DNA of 64,000 bases from Culex pipiens pallens (Eukaryota > Arthropoda > Insecta > Diptera > Culicidae), in assembly GCF_016801865.2 (NCBI RefSeq), contig NC_068938.1, positions 82,100,886-82,164,885 of the forward strand, given 5' to 3'. The notes beneath the pieces were generated by a model, which saw only the letters and a program-made list of their open reading frames with translations, was not told the DNA's origin and ran no database searches. Positions 22,033 to 33,284 of this stretch are shown here, piece by piece. Position numbers and translations under genes: made by a program. How positions within the stretch are numbered: position 1 is the first letter of the stretch; every line of letters starts with the position of its first letter.

Positions 22033-22108
22033 CTAGACTTTTATTTGAGTAGGTCCTATAAACATATGAAAGACAATAGTTTATTGGTCCTTTTCAACAA
22101 AACTCTTG
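22033..22108. mobile_element. Family G palindromic MITE, copy 2, with an adjacent half copy
   Basis: 'tctagacttttatttgag' and 'taggtcctataaacatatg' pair with 'ttattggtcctttt' and 'aaaactctt'. A further 'tttataggacctt...gtcgaga' half follows at about 22125-22157. Confidence 0.6.
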
Positions 22109-22159
22109 ACTTAATGTTTACATTTGTTTATAGGACCTTAGCAAAAAAAGTCGAGATAT

Positions 22160-22571
22160 GTATAATTATTTAACAGTCACTCTATACCAAATCCCATGAT
22201 TTGAAATTTATACTTCTTCTACATAAAAGGATATAAATGACAATTTTTCATAAAACAAATTGAAAATCTGACTAAATTATAAATAAGGTATCATGCTGTA
22301 TTTCTGAAAAAAAATCTTTTTCCCATTTAAAACTATCATGCTGATGTGAAAAGCACAACTTGCATTCTGAAATAAGCTTATCAAACTAATCTAAATTTAA
22401 ATGTCAAAAACTAAAAGTTAAAAAATAATTTTCGTGAAAAACGTTTTCAGAACACTAAAATTTATTTTCTCTTTCCATTTTATAAAAAAAAAAACGAAGT
22501 TGACTTTATAGCTAGCCGCTATACTAGCGGCCACCATTGCTAGTATCAACCACTAGTGTCTTCCATTTTAT
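22160..22571. other. AT-rich DNA, no gene recognised
   Basis: Low-complexity A/T sequence. A small symmetric patch, 'tagccgctatactagcgg', sits near 22512. Confidence 0.4.
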
Positions 22572-22749
22572 CTACAAGGACTTCGCCGCTCTGGGCTCCT
22601 AAGTGTATGAAAGTATGGCACGGAGCGACGGCGCCAAATACCCATATTTACACAAAGAATTTTAGAGCACCCGCCGCGGGATTCGAGCCGGCGACCTCTG
22701 GATTGTGAGTCCAGTGCGCGGTCCGATTGATCCACACGGGCGGGACAAA
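22572..22749 (-). mobile_element. tRNA-Val(CAC)-like SINE, minus orientation
   Basis: On the minus strand the head has the same 'gtgtggatcaatcggaccgc' and ctcacaa anticodon loop as 13255-13331. Its B box is GGCTCGAATCC (one change), with a roughly 90-bp body. The 9-bp repeat ccattttat lies at 22563-22571 and 22750-22758. Its body has diverged strongly from the other copy while the head has not, so they may be related subfamilies. Confidence 0.8.
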
Positions 22750-22759
22750 CCATTTTATA

Positions 22760-23550
22760 AGAAAACTTAATATTAAGCTAAATTTTCATAATGTTCAAAC
22801 AAAACGATTCACAATATGCTTTATAGATAATATCTGTCATACTACTGTAAAAATGCAAAAAATCAACAAAATCTTGAAAAAAACCCCTGCAGTTTAACGT
22901 TTAAATGTATTCTAACTACTTTTCATCAGATTGTACAAGTATTTTGAACAAAAATGTTTTATTTTCATCAATAATTGTATTGCCCTCTGACTTTTTATTA
23001 GATATTAAAAACAACAAAAAACTTGAAAAAAAAATAAAATTTCAAGTCAAATTACACATTTTTTACACGAAATCTGTCACCAATCCCAAATGTAATGTTA
23101 TTTTTTTACTGTCTGTCTTCGATTCCTATTAGTGACTGTGAAAATTTTGAGCGAAATCGGTTAAAGTTTGCAGGAATTATGAAATTTTTGCTTAACATCA
23201 TATTTTATTTTTTAATTTTCCCATACAAGGTTAACGATAAAAAGCGATCCTTAACCCTTAACCGATTTGGCTCAAAATGAGCACTATTTTAGTACCCTTT
23301 TTCAACCATTTTTTCAATTTGAGGGGAGGGGGGATTGAAATAAAGTTTGCAATGGACTAAAAAACTGAACAAATTGATATAAGGTTTCAGAATAGGCCTT
23401 ATTCTACAAAAAAAAAAACAAATCAAAAAAAAAATAACAAAATGTTACAAAAAAAATACTGAAAATACGGTAGAAAGGGTAAAGATTATTGTAAAGCAAA
23501 AGTGACTCAAACAGACCTAAGAAATCATATTTAAAACAAAAAAGCAGAAT
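22760..23550. other. AT-rich intergenic DNA, no gene recognised
   Basis: Long A and T runs. 'gtgaaaattttgagcgaaatcgg' near 23135 and 'aaccgatttggctcaaaatga' near 23260 are roughly inverted, hinting at an eroded element. Confidence 0.4.
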
Positions 23551-23557
23551 TGGGCTA

Positions 23558-23919
23558 CACAGTAAAAAAAATCATTGTAATATTACATCTGGGAAGGGGT
23601 ATATCTTTTATGAAAGAAACAATGGGACCATCCATAAACCACGTGGACACTTTTTTTGTGAATCTGACACCCCCCCCCCCCTCGTGGACAATTGTCCATA
23701 CAAAAAAAAACTTTTTGGTATGGATCGTGGACAACCGCCATACCCCCCCCCCCCCCAGAGTATCCACGTGGTTTCTGGATGGTCCCAATGTGTAATTTTA
23801 CGTCTTATCTGGTGTAATGTCACTTTTTCAGTCTAAATTGAGGTAAAATTACATCATTAAAGAGGAAATATTCAACCTTCCAAAATTACACCTCCCAAAT
23901 TTACACCTTTTTTACTGTG
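23558..23919. mobile_element. CACAG MITE (TA-flanked), copy 1, carrying a nested MITE
   Basis: The ends CACAGTAAAAAAA and TTTTTTACTGTG are inverted, with TA at 23556-23557 and 23920-23921. The body is internally palindromic ('taatattacatctgggaagg', 'caaccttccaaaattaca'). The copy is interrupted at 23624-23786. Other copies are at 31114, 42313, 46651 and 47069, with fragments near 26004 and 26562. Confidence 0.85.
23624..23786. mobile_element. 163-bp MITE with GGGACCATCC ends, nested
   Basis: GGGACCATCCATAAACCACG at the left mirrors CGTGGTTTCTGGATGGTCCC at the right. C and G runs flank a symmetric centre ('gtggacaattgtccatac'). AAT occurs on both sides (23621-23623 and 23787-23789), a 3-bp duplication as in PIF/Harbinger elements. 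Fragments of the family appear near 4340-4365, 25492 and 49095-49120. Confidence 0.75.
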
Positions 23920-23999
23920 TAGGTTATTGTGGAAAATTCTCAGATAGGACAATAATGATTGCCGGAAAGTTTATGAATCTAAGTTCGACTAGAGTTAGA

Positions 24000-25240
24000 A
24001 TCAAGGAATAGAACCAAGTCAGCCTTTTACTGTGTCAACGCTCAGACAGCACTCCCGACAACATTCGTGGCGCAGTTTGAACGAAAAAATGTTAAGAAAC
24101 AAGTTTCGGCGGTCCGCGTCTAGAACCGTCCCTCAGAACTCTGGAATGGAATGGCCATTAGAAGTGATTGTTTATTAGGACCAGTTCGACGTATAAATAG
24201 CAAACGAGTGAGCCTGCCAAACCGGCTTCGTCAACAACCAGCAATCACTCGCTGTGTCCTTGATGTTGAGGGGGAGCCCGTTACCGTTTCGACTTCGAAT
24301 CTTCACGCCATTTGAATAGATCTCGATCTTGTCGCGGTTCCCCCACGTGGTCCCCCAAACAAAATGGCGCCGAAATCCTTTTCCTTATCACGAGTCAGCT
24401 CATCTTTAACGCTCTGGCTGCTTAGTGAATAGAAATGAGCTTGGAGTAGAAATCGAATCGTCGTTTCGAGCCACAACAGGTTGTTTGACCTTCTCGCGCG
24501 CGAAAACGGCCAAGTCCAAAACGATGGGTTCCAGCAGCAGCAGCGGCGACAATGGCCACCGTGGCCACAGTCGGAATTAATTATTCAATCCGCATCGCAC
24601 AGCTCGGCTTGGAGAAGAAATCCAAATAGCTTAAGCTCAAGCGGATTTTGACGCCGTTGTGCTATCTTGTCACATCCCAATGTGGACGTCATTTTAAACA
24701 GTTTACATCCATCGAAATATTACATCTAAATTTAGTAATAAAGTTGAAGCAAATATGAATAAAAAAAATGAGACGCATCGTACAGTATTACATAGTTTCA
24801 ACATTCCAATTTCAAATCCAACCATGTAACAAGAAATCACACCGTCGACGACGGATCGTCGTGACGCGGCCAGCCAGCCATACTGGCTTGAAGTCTATCG
24901 CTCAGCTCTCGAACTCCCTCCCCTCTAACGAACCACCCGCGAATGTCAACCGAAAGAGTTTGAAAACGTGAAAAAAAAATAAACAACACAAAACTGGTAT
25001 GCAAATGACATTCCAATCAGAAGAAGATTTCGCTGGTGGACGACGACGACGACGATTTGCATATTTCGTGTCGCCTTAAAGTGTGTGTATCGAATTCGAG
25101 TGAGGACTGTTTCTTTTCTGGCGCACCATTGGCAAGAAATTGCGTTTTGTAAAAAAAAACAAATTCGAAATCTTTTTCTGACTTCATTTACGGCAGCCGG
25201 AATGGAGTTTTGAACGAAAAAACTGCACTGTTAAAGACAG
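24000..25240. other. Single-copy-looking island with promoter-like features
   Basis: GC-balanced and free of the window's repeat families. It contains 'cagcagcagcagcgg' (near 24535) and 'gacgacgacgacgacg' (near 25038). No exon with a recognised protein was found. Confidence 0.4.
24192..24230 (+). promoter_or_regulatory. Candidate TATA-box promoter
   Basis: TATAAATAG at 24192-24200 matches the insect TATA consensus closely and lies in a repeat-poor island. A C/A-rich, UTR-like sequence follows ('gtcaacaaccagcaatcac'). No downstream coding frame is evident within a few hundred bases, so this is a weak candidate. Confidence 0.3.
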
Positions 25241-25489
25241 CGGATTTGATGTTAATGTCTGAAGTTTTTTAAATTTTGTTCATCAAATAGATTTAAAATT
25301 TGATTCAGATTGTAATAAACTTATTATTTGCCTAACTAAATTGCACTGCAGATTTACATCAACTGTTCAACGTAGGATTCAAAGTTCTTGCTCTTTTCAC
25401 AAAATATTGTAACTTTTCAAAAAAGTGTATATTTTGATGATTTTTTACCAGTTTAAGTTTTTTTTCATATTAAATAATATAATTTGTTT

Positions 25490-25900
25490 AGGGACCATCC
25501 GCAAACCACGTTGACACTTTTTTTTGAAAATCAAAACCATTTTTTTCAATAATGCTTAAAAAATAGTTTTGTTGATAATTATTTTTACAATAACCGGAGT
25601 GGCTTTGTTAGTCACTGTGTTTCTTACAAATATGAAGTCTAACAGTTAGAAATCTTAATTACGTTAGTAAGGTCTTTTTAATATTTCACTTGAAAAAATA
25701 ACTACTAAATAAAAACAATGTTTTTTTTTATTTCTTTACGAAATTTACATAAAATTTTGGTTATGTATACAAAAAGTTTCAAGTTTGATCAAAATTCATT
25801 AGAATTTTTTTCATAAAAATATTAATATGTTTGGCCACTAAAACCAATTTTGTAGTAGGATTCATACATTTTCAAAATTTCCTTTTTTACTGAAAATGCC
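25490..25900. repeat. Eroded fragments of the GGGACC MITE and of the CCGTAAA TA element
   Basis: 'gggaccatccgcaaaccacg' at 25492 is one end of the nested MITE family. From about 25545 the sequence follows the interior of 9700-9840 ('tcaataatg', 'aaaatagtt', then 'ccggagtggctttgttagtc' for 'ccggggtgactttgatagtc'). Confidence 0.6.
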
Positions 25901-26003
25901 AATAAATCTGAAGATAATTTCTATTCCTGTTTTATTTACCGTCATTTTAAGGGTTTTAAACCTTCATTCTGATTTTTAAATCATTTTAAAATCAGTAAAA
26001 AAA

Positions 26004-26390
26004 TCATGGTAATATTACATCATATTTGTCATAAAGAAGGTGTAATTTCACCTCTAAAAATGTGAAAGTTTAAATATTCTTCCCTGCAAATCTGATTTTT
26101 CAATTATGATTGATGTAATATTTCCAATCTAATCTATCTAATCTAATCGAACACAAGCGCAGCTAGTCCGAAGAAAGAATCCGGGAAGAACTTATGGTTA
26201 GATTACGCCTCAAGTTCCATATTTCAAGGAGACCGGTCGGGAATCGAACCCTGAACCTTCCGCTTATGAGGTGGGAGCCGTAGCCATTAAGCCACGGGCC
26301 GGTCAATTATGATTGATGTAATATTTCATCATAATAGATTACAATTTACACCATAAAATTTTATACCTCCCAAATCTACACACAGTAGAA
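26004..26390. mobile_element. CACAG MITE fragment split by a SINE
   Basis: 'aaaatcatggtaatattaca' opens it and 'cctcccaaatctacacacag' closes it, on either side of the SINE at 26125-26302. The outer ends have eroded. Confidence 0.65.
26125..26302 (-). mobile_element. 178-bp tRNA-derived SINE (CAT anticodon loop), minus orientation
   Basis: The minus-strand head starts at 26302 with A box TGGCTTAATGG, loop ctcataa and B box GGTTCGATTCC. The tail is a repeated gatta motif at 26125-26150. A 25-bp target duplication beginning tcaattatga lies at 26100-26124 and 26303-26327, both inside MITE sequence. Confidence 0.9.
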
Positions 26391-26393
26391 ATC

Positions 26394-26468
26394 TCGACTT
26401 TTTTTTATAAGGTCCTATAAACATATGAAAGACAATAGCTTATAGGACCTTTTCAAAAAAAACTCTGG
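26394..26468. mobile_element. Family G palindromic MITE, copy 3
   Basis: 'tcgacttttttttataaggt' and 'cctataaacatatg' pair with 'gcttataggacct' and 'aaaaaaaactct'. Confidence 0.65.
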
Positions 26469-26561
26469 AAATGCTCCAAAAAGCAAAAAAAAAATAAAAA
26501 TAATAAAACTTATTTTAAGAAGAATTGCATTTCGCTTGTATACCTCAACCGTGTTTTAACA

Positions 26562-26587
26562 ACACAGTAAAAAGTGATGGTAATATT
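26562..26587. mobile_element. CACAG MITE left fragment; remainder resumes at 27948
   Basis: 'cacagtaaaaagtgatggta' stops where the hAT-like element begins, and 'gtaatattacatctgggaat' resumes at 27948. The resumed part runs to about 28070 and has lost its right end. Confidence 0.6.
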
Positions 26588-27947
26588 TAGGGTTAGTGAA
26601 ATTTCACGATTTCGCGGACAGCGTGAAATCCGCGAAATTTGGCTTTTTCCGCGAAATCCCGTGAAATTTGATGTTTGTGTGAAAATGTAACGATTTTCTC
26701 AAAATAATTTATCAAAGTCAAAAAGGAATAAAAATAATCTTATGAACTACTGTAGATTTAATCGAGTGAATACCCTGGTTTAATTACTTGTATAGGGTTA
26801 GTGATTTTTGACGATTTCGTGGACGGCGTGAAATTCGTGAAATTTTAATTTTCTCAAATATTTTTTTTTAAATAACAACTTAATAAATATTTCATCCAAA
26901 AAGACTATTTCATTAAATTTTATTAGTTTTCAATTAAACAGCTTGAATATATATGTATGTCAAGTTGATGTAAACAATTTGAAGATATGTTCAGATTTTT
27001 TAGTTTTTTAAAGAAACTTTCTAAATTTAGTAATATTTTCATTCGCTGTATTAAAAACATAACTGCTATTTTATTTGCAAGGCATACTTTTGAAAGAAAT
27101 AAAAAAAATCAAGCTTTGTTTTATTCATGATAAAATGAAGAGTATTTTTGTGTTTTGAATCACATTTTAAAAACATGTCAAATTTTGTTTGGGCCGGTTT
27201 AGTTTTAACGATATTTGTTTATTTGAGTGGATGATTCCCGTGAAAGTTAAAAAATACTACTTTTTTGTTTTCTTTTCTCATTTAGAATAAAAGTTTCGAT
27301 TTTGTTAAAAATTATATTATTTTTGCAAATTGATTTTAAATTTAGTTTTTGAAAAGTGAGCTAAAACCCCTAAAAATAATTTGTCAAATGGGCTAAATGT
27401 CGCAGAAAATTCAATTTATTTTACTCATTTTGACTGGAAAAGATTGTTAAATCTTGCCTTGATATAAAATTCAATAAGTAAAATGATATAACAGAAGTAA
27501 ATTAGCGAAAACATTTGAGCTTAATTAGTCGAATATTAAAAAAGCAGTTCAGTAAATGAGAATACGCGTGCCCTACATTTTGTTTCAAAATTTTTATAGA
27601 ACCCAACCATAAACCAGAAGGATTTTTTTTTTTTGAAAATTAGGAGAATTTTTTTGTGTCGCATTCAAATTTAGTGAAGAGTTTTTAGTTTATTGAAGAA
27701 TAATATATAATGAAGCATAAAAAGTAGTTTCTGTGATTTAAACATAGGATTTTCAGAGTTATTTTAACATTTTTCAAGTTCCGCGAAATTTGCGTGAAAT
27801 TTTGTGTTTTGAAATTCTAGATTAAATTTTCAAAACAACCTATCCCTCATGGGTTTCCTATGCAGATAGGACCTTTTGAAAATTTAATCTAGAATTGAGG
27901 TCCCCGTGAAATTTGCCATTTTCGAGCGTGAAAATTCACTAAGCCTA
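26588..27947. mobile_element. 1.36-kb hAT-like element with 8-bp TSD, inside a MITE
   Basis: The left end TAGGGTTAGTGAAATTTCAC is mirrored at the right by GTGAAAATTCACTAAGCCTA. The 8-bp GTAATATT is duplicated at 26580-26587 and 27948-27955. TAGGG ends with an 8-bp duplication are hAT-like. The subterminal 'gcgtgaaatccgcgaaat' motifs repeat. A second end-like piece, 'tagggttagtgatttttgac', lies at about 26795. There is no transposase frame. Confidence 0.8.
27818..27898. mobile_element. 80-bp palindromic MITE
   Basis: 'attctagattaaattttcaa' and its reverse complement 'ttgaaaatttaatctagaat' bracket a 36-bp centre containing 'cctatccctcatggg' and 'gcagataggacc'. It lies within the hAT-like element near its right end. 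Confidence 0.8.
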
Positions 27948-28069
27948 GTAATATTACATCTGGGAATGATGACAATTTTGTGTAAAAATGTTTAATTTTA
28001 CATCATGAGCTGGTGAAATTTGTGTCAGTTTCTTCTGATGAATTTCACCTGTTTACACATACACATGTT

Positions 28070-28500
28070 TTTGATCAAATTAGTTTAAAACAAGGCAATA
28101 TTCACCAATCCAAATTTTCAGCCTCCAAATTTATTTTTTAATAAAAAGAAAAATAAGCAAACAATCGACCATGTGACCAGAAAATTTGAAAAAAATGTGA
28201 AATTTTGAAAAAAAAAAACAATCATACTTGTTGAAAAAAAAACACCTTAACCAAATTTAATTCATTATAAAATGCAAAAATAAGAATAAATATCCACAAC
28301 AGAAAAGATTTTTGTAGTACAAACGTTGCTAAAAAGGCCATGCGAAATCAAATAAAAATAACAAAAAATAAAAAACAATTTTAACAGTAGAGGGTTTAAC
28401 ATTATAGGATCCTTAAACCAGAAACAAATTGAACATTTTACCAAATCAATAAGAATCACGACAAGATTGGTTTAAATAATATAAAAATATTAATTAAACA
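28070..28500. repeat. AT-rich DNA with a half copy of the TTAA MITE
   Basis: 'aacagtagagggtttaac' near 28383 is the right end of the CCCTCTAC family. About 28140-28400 follows that element's A-rich half. The left half is missing. Confidence 0.5.
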
Positions 28501-29480
28501 TTGTTTCAATTTTCGATTTACATGATTTTTTAATAAGTTTGTCTGTGTGTTGTTTAAATTATTTTATCTATTTAGAAATTTAGTGATGACCAACCCCAAG
28601 CAACGAAACATCGACGAAACAGGTTCCCCCTGGGTCTAAACACATGTTTTGAATAAATATCGAGAAAAGTGTCGTATGATTTATCTTTATCAATCCCAGC
28701 GCGCGCTAGTTCCGCCACAGCAGCAGATTCCACAAAGTTTAGAAGCCCGACAGCCTTGCCCAACCTATAGCTCAGCAGAATGCCAATAAAGAGGTGCCAT
28801 CATACCGGCGGCAACAGTTTTATTAGGAAAAATTTTAATATCCTCACAAACAATCTGTAAACAACGAGAGATGATCTATTCGGCAGCTGCTGGCTGGCTG
28901 GCTCAGGCGTGAAAGATCTTGGCGCGATCGTTAAAACCCATGAAATAGCTCGACGGCCTTCCAAAGGTGACACGTTAGTTGGGTAGGTGGTGTGGGGGGG
29001 GACTTATTAGCATATCAACGGTGAGACATGAAATACGACTGAAATCTCACGTGTCGTGAGCCCCACAGGGAACTACGTTTGTGAATGGGTTGACCATTCC
29101 GGGTGAAGGTATCTAGGGTCTCCCTGAAATCGTTCCCGGGACAGTAATTATAAGCGTGGCTTGGACCATTTACATTCATATGCAAAAATACTGTTATAAA
29201 TTTGGATTCCATTATGGGGGAGAAAGAAAAGGAATCCGATTTACGACACTGTCGCCGGTGATTAAGGGAGCAATTTATGATAAATTTTGCAATTTTCTGC
29301 CCCGTGTTCTTGATAGTCTTGTGTAAATAAATCTTTTTTTTTTGTGAAATATGAAAGTTTTTAATCACACACAACACTGATTTATGGCGCTTCTAATTTC
29401 ACAGAGCCATATAAAAGTCAACCTAAAGTGACCAAAATTGTAAATTTCATATCCCAAAACCACTCATGAAAAGTGCGACA
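28500..29480. other. Single-copy-looking island, no gene recognised
   Basis: It is GC-balanced at 28590-29300. Minus frames of 63 and 120 codons show no domain. 'gctggctggctggctc' lies near 28886 and a G run near 28993. Confidence 0.4.
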
Positions 29481-30140
29481 CAGGTCAGCAAAACAATTGA
29501 TAGTTTCGTTTTCATGACTTCCTGCTCGTTAAAATGTTTTAAGTCACAAGTTGAAGATATTCAGGGGTCCTCAAAAGATGGTATGTGTGCGGTATGTGCA
29601 TGTATGCATACATGCAACTAGTTTTTAGTCTCAAAATTGTTATATGTAATGACAAAACAAGAATAAGACCGATATTGTCAAAGGTTCATGCATGGGATCG
29701 AAAAAAAAATCAAAATCAAAGAGAAAACAAAAAAATGACAAAATTTCATGATTTATGTATTTGAAAATGCATTATATACCAAAAAAGTTTTCGTAAAATC
29801 ATTATCTTTTAAAAAAAATCTAAGTTTCCACAAAATAAAAAGTATCGAGTATAACACTTATTGCTTTAATGTTAATCAAAATTTAACAAAAATTTAAAAT
29901 ATTCTGAAACTGATGTTAACAATAATTATCAAGACAGCATAATGCATTTTGACTTTATTGCACGTCTTTTTTCATTGAAATTTTGAAGTTTTTTTTTTAA
30001 TTTTCCCCTGTGATTTTTCAAGCCAACATAAACTTTGAAAAATATGCATCAGCCATACTCCATAAAAACCCGCAACAAAAAAGTTTAAACAATACTCAAA
30101 AATTCCATTCAGAATATTTTTTCTGCTCTTGCAAATTTTA
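29480..30140. other. AT-rich DNA, no gene recognised
   Basis: A short 'gtatgtg'/'catgcatac' microsatellite-like patch lies at about 29579-29620. The remainder is A/T-rich, with a family-H-like phrase ('aattttgaag') near 29980. Confidence 0.4.
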
Positions 30141-30143
30141 TAA

Positions 30144-30318
30144 AGACGCTATTGCACTACGGCAAACAAATAGAAAAACTCACACTTTTTGACAGTTTGC
30201 CAAACGTCAGCCTGCATACATTTTGCCTTGTTTGCGAGTTTGCCGCAAACAAGTTTGCGAATTTGGCAAACTGTCAAACAAGAAAAAGTGCGAGTTTGTT
30301 TGCGGTAGTGTAATGTCT
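30144..30318. mobile_element. 175-bp foldback MITE
   Basis: 'ttgcactacggcaaacaaa', 'cacactttttgacagtttgc' at the left are mirrored by 'gcaaactgtcaaacaag', 'aaaaagtgcg' and 'tttgcggtagtgtaatgtct' at the right, so most of the length is one imperfect hairpin. Target duplications are not clear. Confidence 0.75.
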
Positions 30319-30319
30319 C

Positions 30320-31110
30320 CTTAACTGTTAAAAAAAACATTACTGTTCCATTTGATTTTTGTGTTATTTTTTTAGTTGTTTTCCAGAAACTAAGAAATCG
30401 TCGTTAAAGAAATTTCCAGCTAAAGACAAAAATGTTCGGAACAAAGCTCGAGTTAAAAATGTTTTATCCTGATAACTCCTACAACAAGTATAGGGGAACA
30501 GCATCTAATTCCAGTGTGCCTCTAATGTTGGCAGGTCAGAACTTTGACATTCAATTAAAGCTAATTAAAAGCGATTTCAACTGAAATCGAGTGATAAATA
30601 GCTCAATAAGAAGTGAGCAAGCAAGTTTCTATCAAAAGTTTTGCAAAATTAGTTGTTTAAATAGTGAAAATCAGCAAATTGGATGAGTTAGGAGCGAGTA
30701 CTTAACCTGCCAAACATACGAGAATTTCCCCTACCAAAACCCCATTTTACGCAATCGCTGGCAATATGCTTTGCTTTTCGTCATTTCCTTGAAAAAGTAA
30801 AATTCTTTTATAACCTTTTTCAAATTGGCACAAAATGAACAAACGGCTTTAAAAACATTGCGAAAACACTTAACTTAAACAAAATCTTAACTTAACTTAT
30901 ACAACAACAAAATCAATAATTTAAAAAAACAATTTGGCCAAATTTTGCAATGAACTCAATGAACTCAATGCAAGAATGGGCAAAACCTCAATGTCACATG
31001 CTTATGATAATAATTTTTTTGCTTTAATTGATTGTTCCAAAAGATAAAAAAATCAGTATTTTACAATATTTTCATCTAAGTTTCAGTGTAATTTTGATGG
31101 ATTGTCACAA
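30320..31110. other. AT-rich DNA, no gene recognised
   Basis: 'tgaactcaatgaactcaatg' near 30953 is a small direct repeat. No frame or element end was recognised. Confidence 0.4.
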
Positions 31111-31113
31111 ATA

Positions 31114-31333
31114 CACAGTAAAAAATAATTTAAATTTGGAAGCTGTAATTTTGGAAGGTTGAATATTACCTCTTTTATGATGTAATTTTACCTCAATTTA
31201 GACTGAAATAGTGATATTACACCAGAAAAGTGGTAAAATTACACATTTCCAGAGGTAAAATCACACATTTTTTCTGACATAAAAGATGTACCCCTTCCCA
31301 GATGCAATATTACCATGTTTTTTTTTTCTGTGT
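31114..31333. mobile_element. CACAG MITE (TA-flanked), complete copy
   Basis: CACAGTAAAAAATAA and TTTTTTTTCTGTG ends, TA at 31112-31113 and 31334-31335, 220 bp, internally palindromic, orientation opposite to 23558-23919. Confidence 0.85.
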
Positions 31334-31790
31334 AGTGCATAAAAAGTTTGCAAATTATTTTATTTCCATCTTGTCAAACTGTTCCAAGTTTATCGCATTT
31401 ATAAAGGTTCAGGTTTAAATGTTTTATCTGTAAAAAGTTCAGTTTTTAAACGCATTATTAATTAATAAAAAGTGATCATTTGAATAATTTTTTTTTTTTG
31501 TAAAATAACTAGTTCTGCACAAATATAAAGTTTTTAAATTAGGTTATGCGATAACTTTGAGCAAGCATAATCTTGTACAATTTTTCGCAATACTTCAGAA
31601 TCTTTACAATAAATATTATTTCTGTTTAAAGGATTCTGTTGATGATATTCAAAGAAAGAAACATTGAACAACTTTCATGACTGGCATTTTTGTGGGATTC
31701 AAGAACCAAATAATAATAAAATTTATGTTATTTATTCATATGACACAATTTGCAACTGAACAAATTTTGATCAAAATTTCAACTTATATA

Positions 31791-32038
31791 CTGCCCATGT
31801 TCGCATAAATGTCCCATATGCAAAAATAGCAAGCTGAGAAAAACGCATTTGAAGTTTGTCCCATACATAAGGCTACGTGTTAAATTTTCGCGAATTTCGC
31901 GGATTTCCTCTTGATTTCTAGAACAAAGTACTGGATGTTATAGGCTCTTTTGAAAGAGCACACAATTTTGAACCAAACTGCATCAATAACTCGAAATCGA
32001 TGAAAATGCATATGGGACATTTATGCGATCAGGGGCAG
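31791..32038. mobile_element. 248-bp MITE (CTGCCC ends), copy 1, 4-bp TSD
   Basis: The left CTGCCCATGTTCGCATAAAT and the right ATTTATGCGATCAGGGGCAG are inverted for about 32 bp with two mismatches. TATA flanks both sides (31787-31790 and 32039-32042). The copy at 56337-56584 has exactly the same length and few differences, so the family moved recently. No coding. Confidence 0.9.
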
Positions 32039-32039
32039 T

Positions 32040-33280
32040 ATAGTCCTAGTAAATTTTGAGCTACCCTGCCATACAGACTAATTGCCACTTTTGCCAAGTC
32101 ACAGAGCAGCGTGGTCAGTGCTGTTGATGGACGCGGAACATAAATGCCAACCAACTTCCAGGCATCAAATGAGTGTAGCACATAAGCCTCACTCCCCGCG
32201 GATACCAAAAATGGCAAAACTGGAAACACACTATACCAAACTCTTTATTAATCAGCAGCAAGCCAAACGTAAAACCACACGACGACTCATTAACGGAACC
32301 AAATTTCACGACCATGGTTTATTGAGTTCACCGTAAGGAGTCACGCGGAAGACGAGAGAGTGCTACAGAAGAAAAAGGTCAAAACGGCAAAGATTTACGT
32401 GGAACTTTAATTTACGCAAAATTTTCGCGCGACAGTTAAGAAATATGACCCGCCGCCAAATATCACACCGCGCTAATGAATTGAAAAAGCAAACAATAAT
32501 TCTTTTTTCGCATGAGGACGCGAATGCTAAATTATGTTGAACCTTCTTTGTCCCCCAAAACTCTCCGTGAAATTGGTTGGTTTCCAAGGGGGAACGAAAC
32601 CATTCACCTTTCGGGAAAGGTAAATATTGTGTCAATGATATCAGCCGTGCGATGGTTCAAGAAACTTAGGCACACCGCGCTTAGACCAAGTTCAAACAAC
32701 TCTGAGGTAGGTTTCTAGTCGATATCAGGTTATCGCGTAGAACCGTAAGGCGTAATGCGTAAGGTAATATGTGTTTTGATCGAGGTGCAAGTATAATGAC
32801 ACTTTGTGGAAGTACGAGGAAGTTTTTGTTGAGGAAGATAATTGTCGAATCAAGTGCAACGACCACCTCCTACTGAGTGGTTTGAGTTTGAACAAATCGG
32901 CTTGGAGGTCAATACTTGGGAAGTTCAACGAACAGAAAAGGTTTTTTTGTGTGCGATTTGGTAACAGGACAATGTATTTTAAATAATAATATTTTTTATC
33001 TTCAAATGGTTTTCGAAAACAAAACTCTTAAGTTCACTGGTTAAAGCTTTTTTGAAAAGGTTCAAGCATCAAAATGTTATTTTTTTCCTTTTTGATTGTT
33101 TTTAAACACCTTAGACTCAAGGCGGTTCCAAAAACACATAAAAAGCAAAATAAAATAGTTTATTGTACCTCTTAAAAAAAACTCCACACTTATTTTGTAT
33201 TAATTTGTCAATGTTGATTGACAACATAAAAATAAGTAAATTTATTATGTTCTAGTCTGTATAAAAAGAAGTTGCAAATG
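32040..33280. other. Single-copy-looking island, no gene recognised
   Basis: It is GC-balanced at 32040-32990 with frames of 60-90 codons on both strands and no recognised product. AT-rich DNA follows. Confidence 0.4.
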
Positions 33281-33284
33281 AAGA

